From: Dipetalonema caudispina
Lineage: Eukaryota > Nematoda > Chromadorea > Rhabditida > Onchocercidae
Direction of reading: 5' to 3'
NCBI GenBank assembly: GCA_013365325.1
Contig: JABVXV010000321.1
Span: 1-64,000, forward strand
DNA length: 64,000 bases
Part shown: piece after piece, positions 1-16,304 of the stretch
Layout of the letters: each line of letters begins with the position of its first letter
Numbering within the stretch: position 1 is the first letter of the stretch
Program-made: the position numbers and the translations under genes
The notes under the pieces: model-generated
Told to the model about the DNA's origin: nothing
Databases searched by the model: none
What the model saw: only the letters and a program-made list of their open reading frames with translations

Positions 1-473
1 CGCCGAAAAAAACGCTATTCAGAACAGTTAACAAAAATTTCAAAATTAATTTCTGAACAGGTCCTTCCTTCCAATTATTTTTCAATTATATTTACAATAA
101 ATTATTTCTTCGATTTTTATTCATTCAAAAACATTGTTTCGAGTAATTTTAAGATGCAGGTATATCAATGAAAATAAGAAAAATAAAGGAATTCATTTGT
201 TCAAAGAAAGTTTGAAAAGTTTAATATCACGTTAGCTTTTGCGAAAGATATAAATCATAATTTAAAAATTCGTTGGCACTATTAAATTAATGTCGTCGAA
301 ATGATTTTAATGATGAGCTTTTAAATGTAAAAAGTAATGATCGCTTTCTGAAGAATTTCGATGCAGCTAATTGGGCAATAATTTTGGATGAAATGGCATT
401 TGTAAATCGAGAATTATTCGAGATTTTGTTGTCAACAACTATTGCAGAACGACGAGCGCTTCAGGTAGATTAA
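1..473 (+). CDS. 3' end of an unrecognised plus-strand gene (two candidate exons)
   Basis: I do not recognise the product. Bases 1-60 are open in frame 1 (basic, beginning RRKKRYSEQL and ending KLISEQ) and stop exactly at a CAG|GTCC donor. A second open stretch runs to a TAA at 471-473 and reads DAANWAIILDEMAFVNREL then FEILLSTTIAERRALQVD, which looks like an amphipathic helical C-terminus rather than random AT-rich translation. Its acceptor is uncertain: an in-frame stop near 288 means it must start later, and GATGAG| at about 318 or CTGAAG| at about 355 both keep phase 0 with exon 1. The rest of the gene lies left of the window. It ends tail-to-tail with the calponin gene. It could be chance, but codon quality at 345-473 argues for coding. 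Confidence 0.35.
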
Positions 474-1671
474 AGTGGATTTGTTTTATTTTATTATAAT
501 GTTTCAGGCTCTATTCCTAGATCTTACTTTTGGCTAATTTCAGAGATATTTTTGAATAAAGCCTTATATATTACTGAAAATTTATGAAAATTCTCAAACT
601 TTTTGCTGCTTTCTTATCTTTATCAACTACTGATCAAAAAAAGAATTCCCAGTAATTTCTAAATTTTTAATATTAAGACTTAAGAAGTTACGTTTTTTAA
701 AATAAGTGGATTAAGTATTTTAATTATTGTATTTGAATTTATTCGAATGATTGTTGTCATTCGCTTGTTCGTTCTTCTTTCATGCAATTTATTTGCTGGA
801 TAATTTTCTGCATGCATTTAATGTTTGGCTCTCGAATAGTTTATTTAACAAACATTTCCCACTTTAAGAAATTATCCCTATGATACATACTGATAATGAT
901 AGCATTTCTATCATTAGAAATTTCATTATAATAAAATGGAATAGAGAAGTTCATCCATTGATTACAACTTGCTTATGTTAATTTGCTTAGGTAAGAGGAA
1001 GCCCAATGTATAATTTAAATCATTTCACATCATCAAAAGTATCCAGTTAAACATTTCCATTCGAATGAATATTTTATCATTCTTTTCATTCATTTATAAA
1101 CGGAATGAAATGTGTAATTAGTATAACTGAGAGTTCTGAAAATTTGTGGAACCATAAGCAAAAAAAAAAAACCGAAATTTTTATTTCTCTCAAAAGAATT
1201 ATTTTACAATTAATAAATGATGTCATTTAAGCAAATACCTCAACCAAAAATTCTATTCTTCCTTTTTTTTTCGCTTCAAAAATGGAATATGGAAATACAA
1301 AGTATTGCTTTCTATGATGATGTATTTTTCAACAAAAAAAAAAGAAAATGTAAAAAGCAAACAAGACAGATCACGAAATATTTCACAACTGTGGGATTTT
1401 GTAATTGAAGTCTTGTTTGGTGACAGTAGGATATGGTTTACCATCCTTTTGCATCTGCAAATTATGTAATAAAATGATAGGAAAACATTACCCGTTTTTT
1501 TTTTCTTTTTTTGCATTCAGTAGTGAATGATTGTAAATTAATGGTGCTAAAATTTTTGAATAAAATAATTGTGCTTGGTGCTGCTTAAAATTTTCGCTTT
1601 TTTTTTAAAAAAATTAGTTCGTGGATTTGACCAAAGAATAGATTAGATTCAGCTTGACGTATTCATAGAAT
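474..1671. other. Convergent intergenic spacer, no gene seen
   Basis: This stretch separates the stop of the left-edge gene from the stop of the calponin gene. It is AT-rich with short A and T runs. Open frames at 1217-1408 and 1253-1516 are low-complexity and have no splice or homology support. It presumably carries both 3' UTRs. Confidence 0.5.
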
Positions 1672-5083
<3,412 letters not shown>

Positions 5084-7820
5084 TTTCGGATAATTTGCTT
5101 ACTAAATGAACTTTACAAAGAAAAAGAAAAGAATGGAATTGGATGAAATTTCGAAGATATTCTTCACTAAGCAAATAAATATTTGCGTCAATGAATGCAG
5201 CAGCTGTTAAGTAGAATGGTGTAAAGTAAGATTAAAGTTGATATGTTGTTAGTAGAGATGAGCTCGAGCTTAAGTTCAAACTTTTCCGCCAATAGTTGTC
5301 CGCCTAGCAATTTTCCATCGGATATTTTCATCCCACCCACTCATTTGAAAGATTGAAGTTTTGCTTCTTATTCCTCTTCTTCTTCTTCCATCTGTTCCTT
5401 TTCCACTTTTTTCATTTCCCTGAAAAATTTTGCAAAAAAAAAAAAAAAAAAAAGAAAAGAAGAAAGAAAAAAAGGAAGAAGCGATATATTTTCAAACAGG
5501 AAGAAGGAAATCCGGGAGAATAGAAATGAAATTACAGGAGAGAAAATCATAGATTTAATAAAGAAAATTTTTTCATCCTAATCAATCATTTTACTTTGCC
5601 ATTTTATAATTCTATTCTATCCTTGCAACTAATTAATTATTATTAGTTATATCCTTCAACAATGATTCATTCTTTTCTCACTAACTTCCGTTTTATAATC
5701 ATTTATGCTTATCAATCAATTTTACCTATTTGATATAGAACTGTTTATTATTAGATATGACTCATTTCTTTTGTCATTAATTAACAAATTGCCATTTGTC
5801 CGCTATTTTCATCTACGCATATCCATTAATTTTCTCTGTTTATTGATTTATCCATTTGTATTTGTATATATTTATATATATATTTATATATAACAGTTGA
5901 TTTTTTTTTTTTTTTTTGTCAACATCTGTTCGTTACAAATTTGATTGCAAATTTTCCAAGCAATTTATTTTGCGATTTGAAGCTAACAGTTATATTCTTA
6001 GTTATGAACAGACTTTTTTGTTTATTTTTGACAATTCCGAAAATTCTTATGCATTTATTTTTTCTTTTTTTTTTCTTCAATTTCCTTTACAACAAAAAGC
6101 AAGAAGCATTGGTTGAAAAACATTTGTCTGTTATTTTCCGCATATAAAGAGGCATTTGACGAATATAATTTGTTGTGAAAAACGAACAACTGTTTTAGAC
6201 TTTCAATTTCCAAATTGTTGTACATTTAATGATAAAGTTTGAAATTTTGGAAATTTTCGTTTTAAAATGCACCAATTTTTGTTTTGTTTTCTTTTTTTTT
6301 TTTCTTTTTGTTTTACTTTTTGTCCTAAGCAATTGTATACTCTAAGAAAAAAAAAAAAGAAGAAAAAGTAATTATTACTTTGAAGATGGTTTAGTCAGAA
6401 ATGTTTGAAAGCAGAAAAAATTTCTTTTTAAAAATTGCAAACAGTAAATGTAATGAAATGCTGTTCGTTTAATTATTTATCAGACTAATTAATTAGGACT
6501 AATTGTTCACAATCATAGCGTAATACTGATCGTACTAATATCTTTTTGACATCTGAAATTTTAGATTTTATTAATTTCAAATTCGATTATTATTCGAACA
6601 AATACATTGAAATAAATTTCTGTAATTTCAATGCCAAAAAAAAAAAAATTTCACTCCATCAAATACGTTCCATAGCGAAAAACATTATTCAGAAGCATTA
6701 ATCCCTGCATTGATCTTTGATAGTTGGGATTCGAGTGATTATTAGTTTAACATGATATCATCTGTGATATTTATCGTATTTCTTTCCATAACATTTACAC
6801 GTCAACACTTAACGTAAATATGTAAGTGCTTTCTAGCTGATAATGATTGCTTATCACTATCACTAACATTAATGACAAAGCTACTCGACAGCTATAATTT
6901 TAAGAGTTTTAGTAAAACTGAAAATGAATTATGGTACAATAAAAGTGAATTATGCACAATCAAATGATTTGATGTAATCCAAATGTTGTTTGGTTTCAAT
7001 AATTTATTTCATTGTGAAATTCATTTAAATTCTAATTTCATTTTCCTCCTTTTCCACAACATATAATAACATTAAGCAAATTTCAAAAAAATAAACAAAA
7101 ACTTCGAATAACAAATTAAGGAAAAAATAGAATGCATATAGTGAATGTTAATTATATTATCCTCATCACTATAATAATACCATATTGTACGTTATGCAAA
7201 TGGAATTTTTCATTATTATTATTATTAAACAATTCGCAACTAAATTACGTCAAGCTTTAAATGAAGGTTACTTTTTGGCGTATTTTAATTTTACCATATG
7301 ATTACAAAGAAAGCATGCATCAAAATAGATTTAAATATGAAATGAAACTTAATAATACAAACTATATAATCTAGAATTATCGATATCATTGATTTCTTAA
7401 AGTAAGTAATTGGTCATATCAACGACGATCAATATTATTGATAATTAAGAATTAGGTATTAGTTTGAATTTGATAAGATCCATGGGAAGCCTATATGATA
7501 AGTTGTTTGCCTATTTTATATTAATCAAGCGGTGTAATAATTTCGGATGAATTAGTAAGAGATATAAAGTAACAATTTTCTCTTTCTTTTAATATGCTGT
7601 CAAAAGTCGAGAAATATCTTAATTTATCAGAATAATTTACTTATTTCTGGGAATAATAACCGATTCTTTCCTATAACAGTTCCTCATAGTACCGGTCAGT
7701 TTCATTTTTGATACATAAGTCAGATCATTATTTTAATTGAATAACATGTAATTAGTTCCAATAAACATATCATCAATATAGCAATAATTATCATTTTAAT
7801 AACAACTCTTTTTTAATAAT
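5084..7820. other. Intergenic region between calponin promoter and RhoGAP 3' end
   Basis: It contains the calponin 5' flank, an A20 tract near 5434, TA dinucleotide stretches near 5866-5892 and several T10 or longer tracts. A 47-codon open frame at 5276-5418 (minus) follows a good TTTTTCAG acceptor but is not recognisable and is reported only as a finding. Otherwise I see no gene. Confidence 0.45.
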
Positions 7821-10800
7821 TTAATCAACAAGATAAGTAATCTGATAATAACTAGTAGCATCAGGTAATTTCTTCACTGAGCATGACATATCAGCATTAT
7901 CATTATCAATACAATTATCATCATCACCATTATTACCTTTATTATCATTATAATTATCGTCATCATCGTCATCCGTACTTCCGACAACTTCATTGTTTAC
8001 AGTATCCGAATTTAACCAGTTGCAAAGATAGGTTAAACTATCTAATATATCTGCAGAAATTTCTTACATTTAAAATATTTATAAAAAGAAAAATGGAAAT
8101 GAAACATTTAGAAGAAAATGAATATAATTAAAGAAAATGGAATTGATCAAATATCATATCAAATATAATACAGCATTAGGAAGAAGTTTTCGAATAAATT
8201 TGTTTTTATTTTTTTTCAGCAAAATTTCGAATAACAATTCAATGATTAAATAATTTTAATTAGCTGCAATAGTCTAACCTAATCAAAAATGTTTGATTCA
8301 TTAAATAAATCGAATCGAAAAAAAAGACAGAAAAATAGTAATGTAAATTACTCTATTTCTTAATTTTGCGAAATTTGAAAAATTCGAGCTTTGAAATTTT
8401 AGAAAAAGGGATCTGTTAGTTAATTGGTTAATTAATTAATTCTGTTAATATGTATTACCACGGAAGAAGTCTTCATCATTTGCATTAGAGCATATTGTAA
8501 GAGGAAGAAATGGGCGGAAAACAACATCGCATAAGTCAATTAGAATGAGTGAAATTCGCGCTGCTCGCAGGAAACGGTTAATTTCACGAACCGAATTTGG
8601 GAAAAGTATTGGAGTAAATAATAGCAAAGCATCTGTAATCATTCATTAATTACTAACTAACACTTCATATGAAAAATAATTAAAAAGGAAATGTACTACT
8701 TAAAAATTGATTTACTGCAAATGTAATATATGAAATGAATCAATTTTGAAACTTCGTCAATAACATATATTTTATGCAAGTAAGGAAAAAAAAAAGAAAG
8801 GAAAAGCTTCAATTAATAATTGTTGATTAAATGATTGCGAATTGGTGCTGTTTAGATTTGTTAAAATTTTGAATGTTATGGAATAAAATTGTTATTACTA
8901 TTAAAAATATATATTATTATAAATGAGATAAGATAAAATTGAAACTCCAAGATAGAATAAATAGAAATTAGGATAAAATATGAACTGCTTAATATATTCA
9001 TCGTAAGAATTTAAACTTATACTATACAGATGAAAATTTTAAAATAAAATAATTTCAAAACAAGTCAATAATATACTTTGCGACATTCGAAAGAATTTTC
9101 ATATGGTAGTATTTCTACTTTGAAATGAAAAAAAAAAAAAAAAAAAAAACGTTTCCTAACTGTTATGGGAATTATTTTCAAGGCGTTCAATATTCCAAGT
9201 TTCATAATATGAGACAATTTATGGTACTTTTTCCTGAGAGCACCATGATATAGATAATTAATGAGAGTTTTGTGATATGGAGCTAATTTCTAAATTCAAT
9301 TCAAGGTGAATTGTTGTCTTTTTTTATTTTTTAAATTTCAAAACTCTGCTTCTTTTTTATTGAAAAAAATTGTTGCTCTGTTTCGTTATCTGTCTCGAAT
9401 CTGTGGGTAAATTAGATAAATTATTATTTTTACCGGTATAGGCATCTGTTGTCGAACCAACTGATTGTTGGATCAGATTTCTGAGCGATCGGCAAATAAG
9501 ATAGGTAAATTGACGTAGAAAATATGGCAGTTGTAGGATTAAACTGAATGTACAAAGTTTTTTGAATTTGAAGAAAAACAAGGAATTTCAGTAGCTATCA
9601 AGAGTACCTCGTGAATACTGCATTAAGGATAATGATCGCAGTAGCTACGAGAAATTATTGCAGAGGTGTCATATCTCGCGGACATATTCATCATCAAAAT
9701 AATATGTGTCATCCATTGCGACACATTATCTTACTAATTTCAAATTGAATTCTGGTAAACATGAAAGATCAAAAAAATAAGAATAATAAATGTCTAGTTG
9801 ATAATTAACTGCTAATTGATATCACTCTATTTCTCGAAATAATTAACGTTTTGTACTGCATTATTTATTTAAGTATAAATTTTATCTAAAGGATTTTTTT
9901 TATCTTTGCTTTTTTAAAATTACATTTTGAGATGTGCTTTAATGTCACTATAACTGGTATTTTCAAATTTTTCAATTATTTCTAATTTTTAAATCCTTTA
10001 GGTCTCCACAAATTGTTTTCAATGAGAAATTCTTCCTCTAATTCATATAATAATTATTCTGAATATATTCAATACTTATTTTTCTTTCACCATTTTAATT
10101 AATTAAGCAAAACTTTCCAAAGACAAAACAAATAATTACCCTTGAACATATATAAATGCTGTTTGAAGTGATGATCTTAATGAAACGGATAAGAATTCCT
10201 CCGATTGATCATCAAATATGCCACCCGGAAAAGTGTTTAGTAATTCCTACAAAAGGGAAAGAAATCAACAATAATAATAAGACAAAGAGAAAATAGTAAG
10301 AAAGTAAAAAATACAAAGATGACAGATGAATATAACAATAATTTTTAGTCGCTTTTTTAATACGCTATTATCATTTTTAAAACAACTATCCAAAACTTAT
10401 GTATTATATAATTATAGCAAAAATTTTTGATTCATTTGCAGCAAAACTTATAAATTCGATTTCATATATTATATTCTGATACCACTCTAAATTTAAAATG
10501 TTGTATTTTTTAATATTGTATTCGTTAATGCTTAGCAAGCTAAATATGTTAAATGAAAAAGTGATTTTCTTTTTTTTTTTCTTAGCAGGAAGAAAGAGTT
10601 AATGAATGAATGAATCATTTTTTGCATAATTTTATAGAATGAATTAATTGGAATTAAATTAAAAAATTATAATGAAAAATAACCTTTAAAGTTGTAATGA
10701 TCACATTTGCATCAATATGTGTTAATTCGCTTCTTACATTTTGCTTCCGTTTCAATTTCAAAAGCAATTTCTGCACTTCTGGAAACTAATTATTATATCA

Positions 10801-13800
10801 AAAAAAAAACTGAAATCAAGGCATTGCTTTTGAAAAGAAACTGAAATTATTATATCAAAAAAAAAAAAAAAACTAAAATGATGATCAATTGAAAGAAAAT
10901 TGATAGCACATTAAAAAGTAAACAGCTTAAAATTATTTCAACTAAAAATTAATGAAATTTTGTGTTCTCTTAAATAAAATATTCAATTTTCTATTCAAAA
11001 TCTATTCAAAAACAATGATTATTTTTTTTGTGAAAAAAAAAGCATCCTCAATATTTAGGTACATAATGAAATTGAAATTAATTATGCTGGTGTACACTTT
11101 TAACAATTCTATCTTTTTCGAGAATTTTCTTTTTTTTTTTTTTGTTTTCTAAACTCAAAAATAGAAAATAACCAGGTGTGTCGATATAACGTAATCCAAG
11201 GCGTCTTCGCATTTTTGGGTCAACTTTTAGATCACAAATCATCGCCAAAAAATACTAAAATTTGAAGCTATAAGACGAAATTTCAAACAAAAATAAAACA
11301 GTGCTAACAGTTTGATTATAAGGCTGAACTAAGCTAATAAAAAATGTAAGATAATTTTAAATTATGAGTGAAAATATTTCAATAGTAAAGTTTAGATAAG
11401 CTGCCAATTTTGAAACTGTTTTAAATTTTCTAAAACTTGAAAATCAATATTTTAATCAGTATATTTTGTTCAATCATACATTCCTCCAGGTCATTCAAAA
11501 AGGATGGATCAGTAAGTATCAAAAAACAAATCAGTACGATGAACGGCCCATTACCACTCAGTAGTAGTATGTCTATATTGTAGGTTATTGCGAATACGTA
11601 AAATACAGTTTACTATAACAATATTCGAAATGATGGATTGATAATATCACGATAATGATTTTGATCATGATTTATATTTAGAACTGATGAAATGATTATA
11701 TTATGATTTGATCACGAATTATCTTTCTTTCTTTTTTTTTTTTTTTTTTTTTAGGAAACAATTCAAACAAACCTCAAGAGCTGGTTGAGCAACAACTTTA
11801 TTAGGTGACATCTTATGAAGTGTTTGTATTTTAGTTTTCACTAAACATTCCTGTTTATTGTATCCGTTGTGATTATTATTGATGGTAGTAGAATTCAGAA
11901 TACTTGCATTAAATCCAAGCATAAGTTGCATTGATGAAGTTAACTTTACATCCTGTAATGTAATGGTATTAGAAATGAAAATTGAAATGGAACATTCAAT
12001 CATAATACTTCTCAAATAACTGTTACATTAACAATGTCAATACATAAATAATTATATTTTAGTACCTCAAAAACAACAATAATAACAAACAATTGCCGTT
12101 GAAATTCCCTTTTTTTTTTTTCTCTCTCATTTCTAATCTTTTTGAATATTTTGTTGCATATAAAAGTTATATTGATGAGGTATTTTATGTCTGTCAATTT
12201 CTTCCTATTTTTATTAATATTAGGAATAATTGATATTTCTGATCCCGTAAATTTTCACCAAAAGTTTTGAAAATTTATCATTTCTGGGTCAAATATCATA
12301 ACCATATATATTACATATAATATATGTATATCCTTCAAATTAAACGATGAAATTAGGTTTGATTAGATGATATTCTTTAATTGCATCATTATCTTACCAA
12401 TTTCAACAGATACAAATGGATTCTCATTTTGGATAATTTCTCACGATGATATCAAATAGTAAAACTTGATCCGGTATTCTACATATTCATTGTACAATTT
12501 TATGCTAATTTTAACAAATTTTTATATGTAAATATTCTATTTAACATTTCAAAATAAAAGAAATCCGAAACTCAAAAAATTTATTTAAACTTTCAAGTAG
12601 AATACAAATTTTCAAATGTTCTTTAAAAAGTAAAAAAATTTAGTGAAATATTTCGGTTAATTAACAGTGATTTGAACTGAGAAAAAGAAGTCCTTAAGTT
12701 TAAAAATCCTCATATAAAATTCAAAATTTAATAGTGATAAGGAAGTTTTCATCAAAAAAAGAGAAAAAGAATTATCTTTATGACTCGTACGAAATATTAA
12801 TTATATGTACCAAATACAACGTCGTATATCGAAATTAAATTAAATTCTTTTTTTTTTTTTGTCATTTAAAGGTAAGCGTATTATTATAATAAATAATCTA
12901 TTTTAGGAAAAGTAATGCCAACACAAAAAAGAAGAAAATATTTCGGATAACTTTTTCACTTGCTTCTAACAAAATGTAGAAATGAATTTAAATAATTCAT
13001 ATAAATGTTTGCATTTCTCGTTTTCTTTTTGCCCTTTTCTTACGGATGAAATAAAATCACATTTCAAATTCAAATTTTTATCAGAAATAATTTTCCAAAC
13101 CGCAGAAATGAAATAATTTATCGTTTCCATTTTAGTTTAATGAGTAAAAGTATTTTACAGTGGAAAAAAATTTGATGATAAAATACATTTTTATATAAAT
13201 GGATGCGCAAATGTTATTATTAAAAAAAGGGAAATGAATGAATTAAAATTTCAAATTATTCATTTATTATTTATGTAATAAATAATGTTATTTTTATATT
13301 CTATAACTATAGTATTTATAATTCCAGTAACTACAATTGTTATTTATAAACTACTACGATTTGATTTATATGTAAAATTTTGACATGAAGTAAATTTGAT
13401 AATAAAAGGCAAAAATAAAAGTTACCTGTATTTTAGGTCGCATTCTTTTTCCTTTTTCCTTTTTTTGGAGAACAAAGGAACAATTATTTGTCGTTCAAAC
13501 GTCTTCGTTTAATTTGTTCAAGGTTTTTACAGGTAACAATTTGCTTGCTAAGCAATTTTCCAAAATAAAAAATCGTCGTACAATCAAATTTTTCATCGTA
13601 TAATCAGATTTTTAATCAACAAAATCGTAAAATGATTAGAAAATAATAATGATAACTTTCTTGCTAAACAAATGTTAGCAAATACATTAGCAACAAAATT
13701 CATATAATAATTGCAATATAATTAACAAGTATTATCATTTATCAAAAAAAAAAAAAAGAAAGGCAAAGCTAATAGTGATAATAATTGTTTGTACTATTAA

Positions 13801-14187
13801 AGTAGTAATAATGATAATAACTATTATTATTTATATTATTGAAGTAACAATAATGATAATAATTATAAAGAATAAAAGAAAGAAAGAAAGGGGATAGAAA
13901 GAAAAAAAGATGGGAAAGAAATGGAATAAGTCTATCATTAGAATGAATGAAAAGAATAAGAAAATTTTTCTTAAATTAAGCTAATTATAATAGAAATTTA
14001 ACACTAACAATGGATAACCAATTATAGTACAATATCTTACAGCAAATGCTTGATTAATGCTCCGATACTCGCCAATACGATCATCATCGTCGTCGTCGTC
14101 GTCATCGTCGACGTCAACTCGATCGGCGATAGCAATAGTGGTAATAGTGATAGCGTCTGCAGTTACTAACATTTCGGACATTATCAA
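7821..14187 (-). CDS. Divergent RhoGAP-domain protein (ARHGAP20/TAGAP-like)
   Basis: Eight exons join in phase: 14041-14187, 11773-11952, 11173-11254, 10684-10778, 10140-10246, 9434-9543, 8459-8632 and 7821-8050, giving 374 residues if the first ATG is right. Exons 2-7 form a weak but ordered RhoGAP fold. They run PALEYFLAMICDL, then LGLRYIDTPEVQKLLLKL, then THIDANVIITTLKELL with TFPGGIFDDQ (compare the IPGSIF block of TAGAP and ARHGAP20), then LILQLPYFLRQF, and finally DALLLFTPILFPN in the position of the NLAVVFAPSLL block. RhoGAPs stimulate GTP hydrolysis by Rho-family GTPases. Here the GxFR arginine finger is not in its usual register (see findings). A run of ten Asp lies near the N-terminus and the C-terminal tail is Asp/Asn-rich, both encoded by trinucleotide repeats. 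The 5' exon is the least certain part; an upstream exon may exist. Confidence 0.7.
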
Positions 14188-14521
14188 TCACTATAGCAAC
14201 AATTACTACAATCCATATTATTATTATTATTATTATTATTTAATAAAACTTTATAACCTTAATATCACTATTAATCATTTCATACTATTTCCATAAAATT
14301 AATGAATTCCGGTTTAAGGCAACTATATAAGTAATTATCACCTATAATCAAATAATATGATAATACTACATTCCGTACTTTTTTTCTACAACATTAATGA
14401 ATTCCGGCTATTTATTCGTACAGTAAATAAGCTAAAAAGAGACTACTACAGAAACAAGCATGATCAATATGTGTTGTATTATAATGATAAGCCAAACAAT
14501 CGTAATATACATTCTTTTCAT

Positions 14522-14556
<35 letters not shown>

Positions 14557-16304
14557 AAAATGATCAATTAATAGAATACAACGAAAAAAAGAAAATGCTT
14601 TAAAGCATTAACTAATTTTTCTTTTTCTTTTTTTTTTTTTTTGCTTATTCAGAATATTTTTAATTTATACTGAAAACGAAAAACGATAACTGACCATATA
14701 AATGTATTATTTGTAAGTGTTATATGAAATAAATTTAATCAATTTTGTTAGATTGAAAAATTCAAATAATCATATTTCACATATTGCATGCAATGGATAT
14801 CATTGAAATGATATCAAATGTAAGTAAAAAAATGAAAATAAAAATAAAAAAAGTTGAACAGTGAATTTTTTTTTTTTTAAAAAAAAGGGAAAGAAATGTT
14901 AAAGGAAACATTATCTCAAAAGCTACTTTTTTTTTTTTTTTTTTTAAAATGAAATATTACTACTTCAGAATTATTAATATTATTGCTTAAGGATATAGGT
15001 GATGCAACTATAAGTGAACTTGCTTCTTTCTTTCTATTTATTTGGTAACATAAGAAAATCCAACTGAAAAGGAAAAATATTTATACTTGATTAATTTATT
15101 AGAATAAATGATTAAATAAGAATATCCAATGCAAAAAAAGTACATGTATATATTATTATTTATGTTTTATGTTTGATTACTTTAAGAATAATTAATAAAC
15201 GCAAATTAATGACAATTAATTAAGAAACATTCGATTACTTGCTTTCCTTCACTTCACTTCTTATCACTTCATTATCTTATCAGCTTGCAATGGTTGTTTG
15301 ATTACTCAAAATATTTGCACAGCTTATGCTATAAACAGCATTAAATTGAGCTAAGATAATTATTCCAATAAATTTATTAGATAATAATTTGAATTTTAAC
15401 ATTTGCTAAGCTGTCCTATCTCTTGTTTAAATTAATAATGCAAAACATTGTTCACATCATTTTCCACTTACATTAACTATCAATTTCCATACTTCTTACT
15501 GTTTTTCTATGGTGAACGAAGGGTGAAACGATAACACGAACTGAAAGATGAAATTTAAATATTTTACAAGCTTTTGTCAAATTGAGACTTTTGTCAAAGC
15601 TTATATTAGGTTGAAAAATTGAAGTTTTGCATGACAATCTAATGTATAATGAGCAGCAACGTTTATTTCAATACCAAAAATTCAAATTAGGAGAAGCAAT
15701 AGGCAACATTTGTATCAATACATTAGATTTAAACATTCCTACTCTTTCCATTTAAATACCCCATTTTCCATTGGGACGGTATTGTAAGTTTGACGGTTTA
15801 ATGCAAATCATTCGTATGAATCAGTAATATTACGGAAATTAAGCTTGCTCGGAAATTTTGGAAAATATTCAGAGTTTCGAAACATCTAAAATCAAGAAAA
15901 ATAAGTGATCTTGGTGCTTACTTGAAAAATCAATTTTTTGAAATTTCATCATTTCAAAAGAAAATTCTGATATGAATATCACATCAAAACCGTATCAAGA
16001 AAAACAATTAGGGAAAAAGGATACTGGGTTATATTCTGCAAACTAATTTTCATGCAACCCATTTCAGGGAAATGGGTATGCATGTAAACTAGACTATGAC
16101 GACGCTACAGTTGAAAACCAAATTGTTGTCATTAAAGGGATTTAAAAGGGAAAATAAAGGTGCTCCCGTACAATTATAATCCGATGCAATAAACCATATT
16201 AGTTAATACATCAGGAAATGATGGGACATCAGAAATATATCACTCAAGTAATTCCGAAAAGAAAAAATATATATGAAATTAAATTTGCTCATATGCATAT
16301 GAAT
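14188..16304. other. Intergenic region, including probable eIF1 3' UTR
   Basis: The left part holds homopolymers (A26 near 14527, T tracts near 14628, 14867 and 14929) and TTA repeats at 14217-14240. From about 15480 to 16300 base composition is less extreme, consistent with the eIF1 3' UTR read on the minus strand. An AATAAA on that strand lies near 15662. No coding exon is supported. Confidence 0.5.
16051..16084 (-). promoter_or_regulatory. 15-bp stem-loop downstream of the eIF1 stop
   Basis: The plus strand reads CATGCAACCCATTTC, a three-base loop AGG, then GAAATGGGT-A-TGCATG. This is a 15-bp stem with a single bulged base. It lies about 220-255 bases 3' of the eIF1 stop codon on the transcribed strand, so it probably folds in the 3' UTR. 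It may be an RNA regulatory element; function is inferred only from structure. Confidence 0.45.

Noticed and set aside
14057..14296. Plus-strand poly-Ser frame
   Set aside because: It is the antisense shadow of the Asp run in the RhoGAP first exon.
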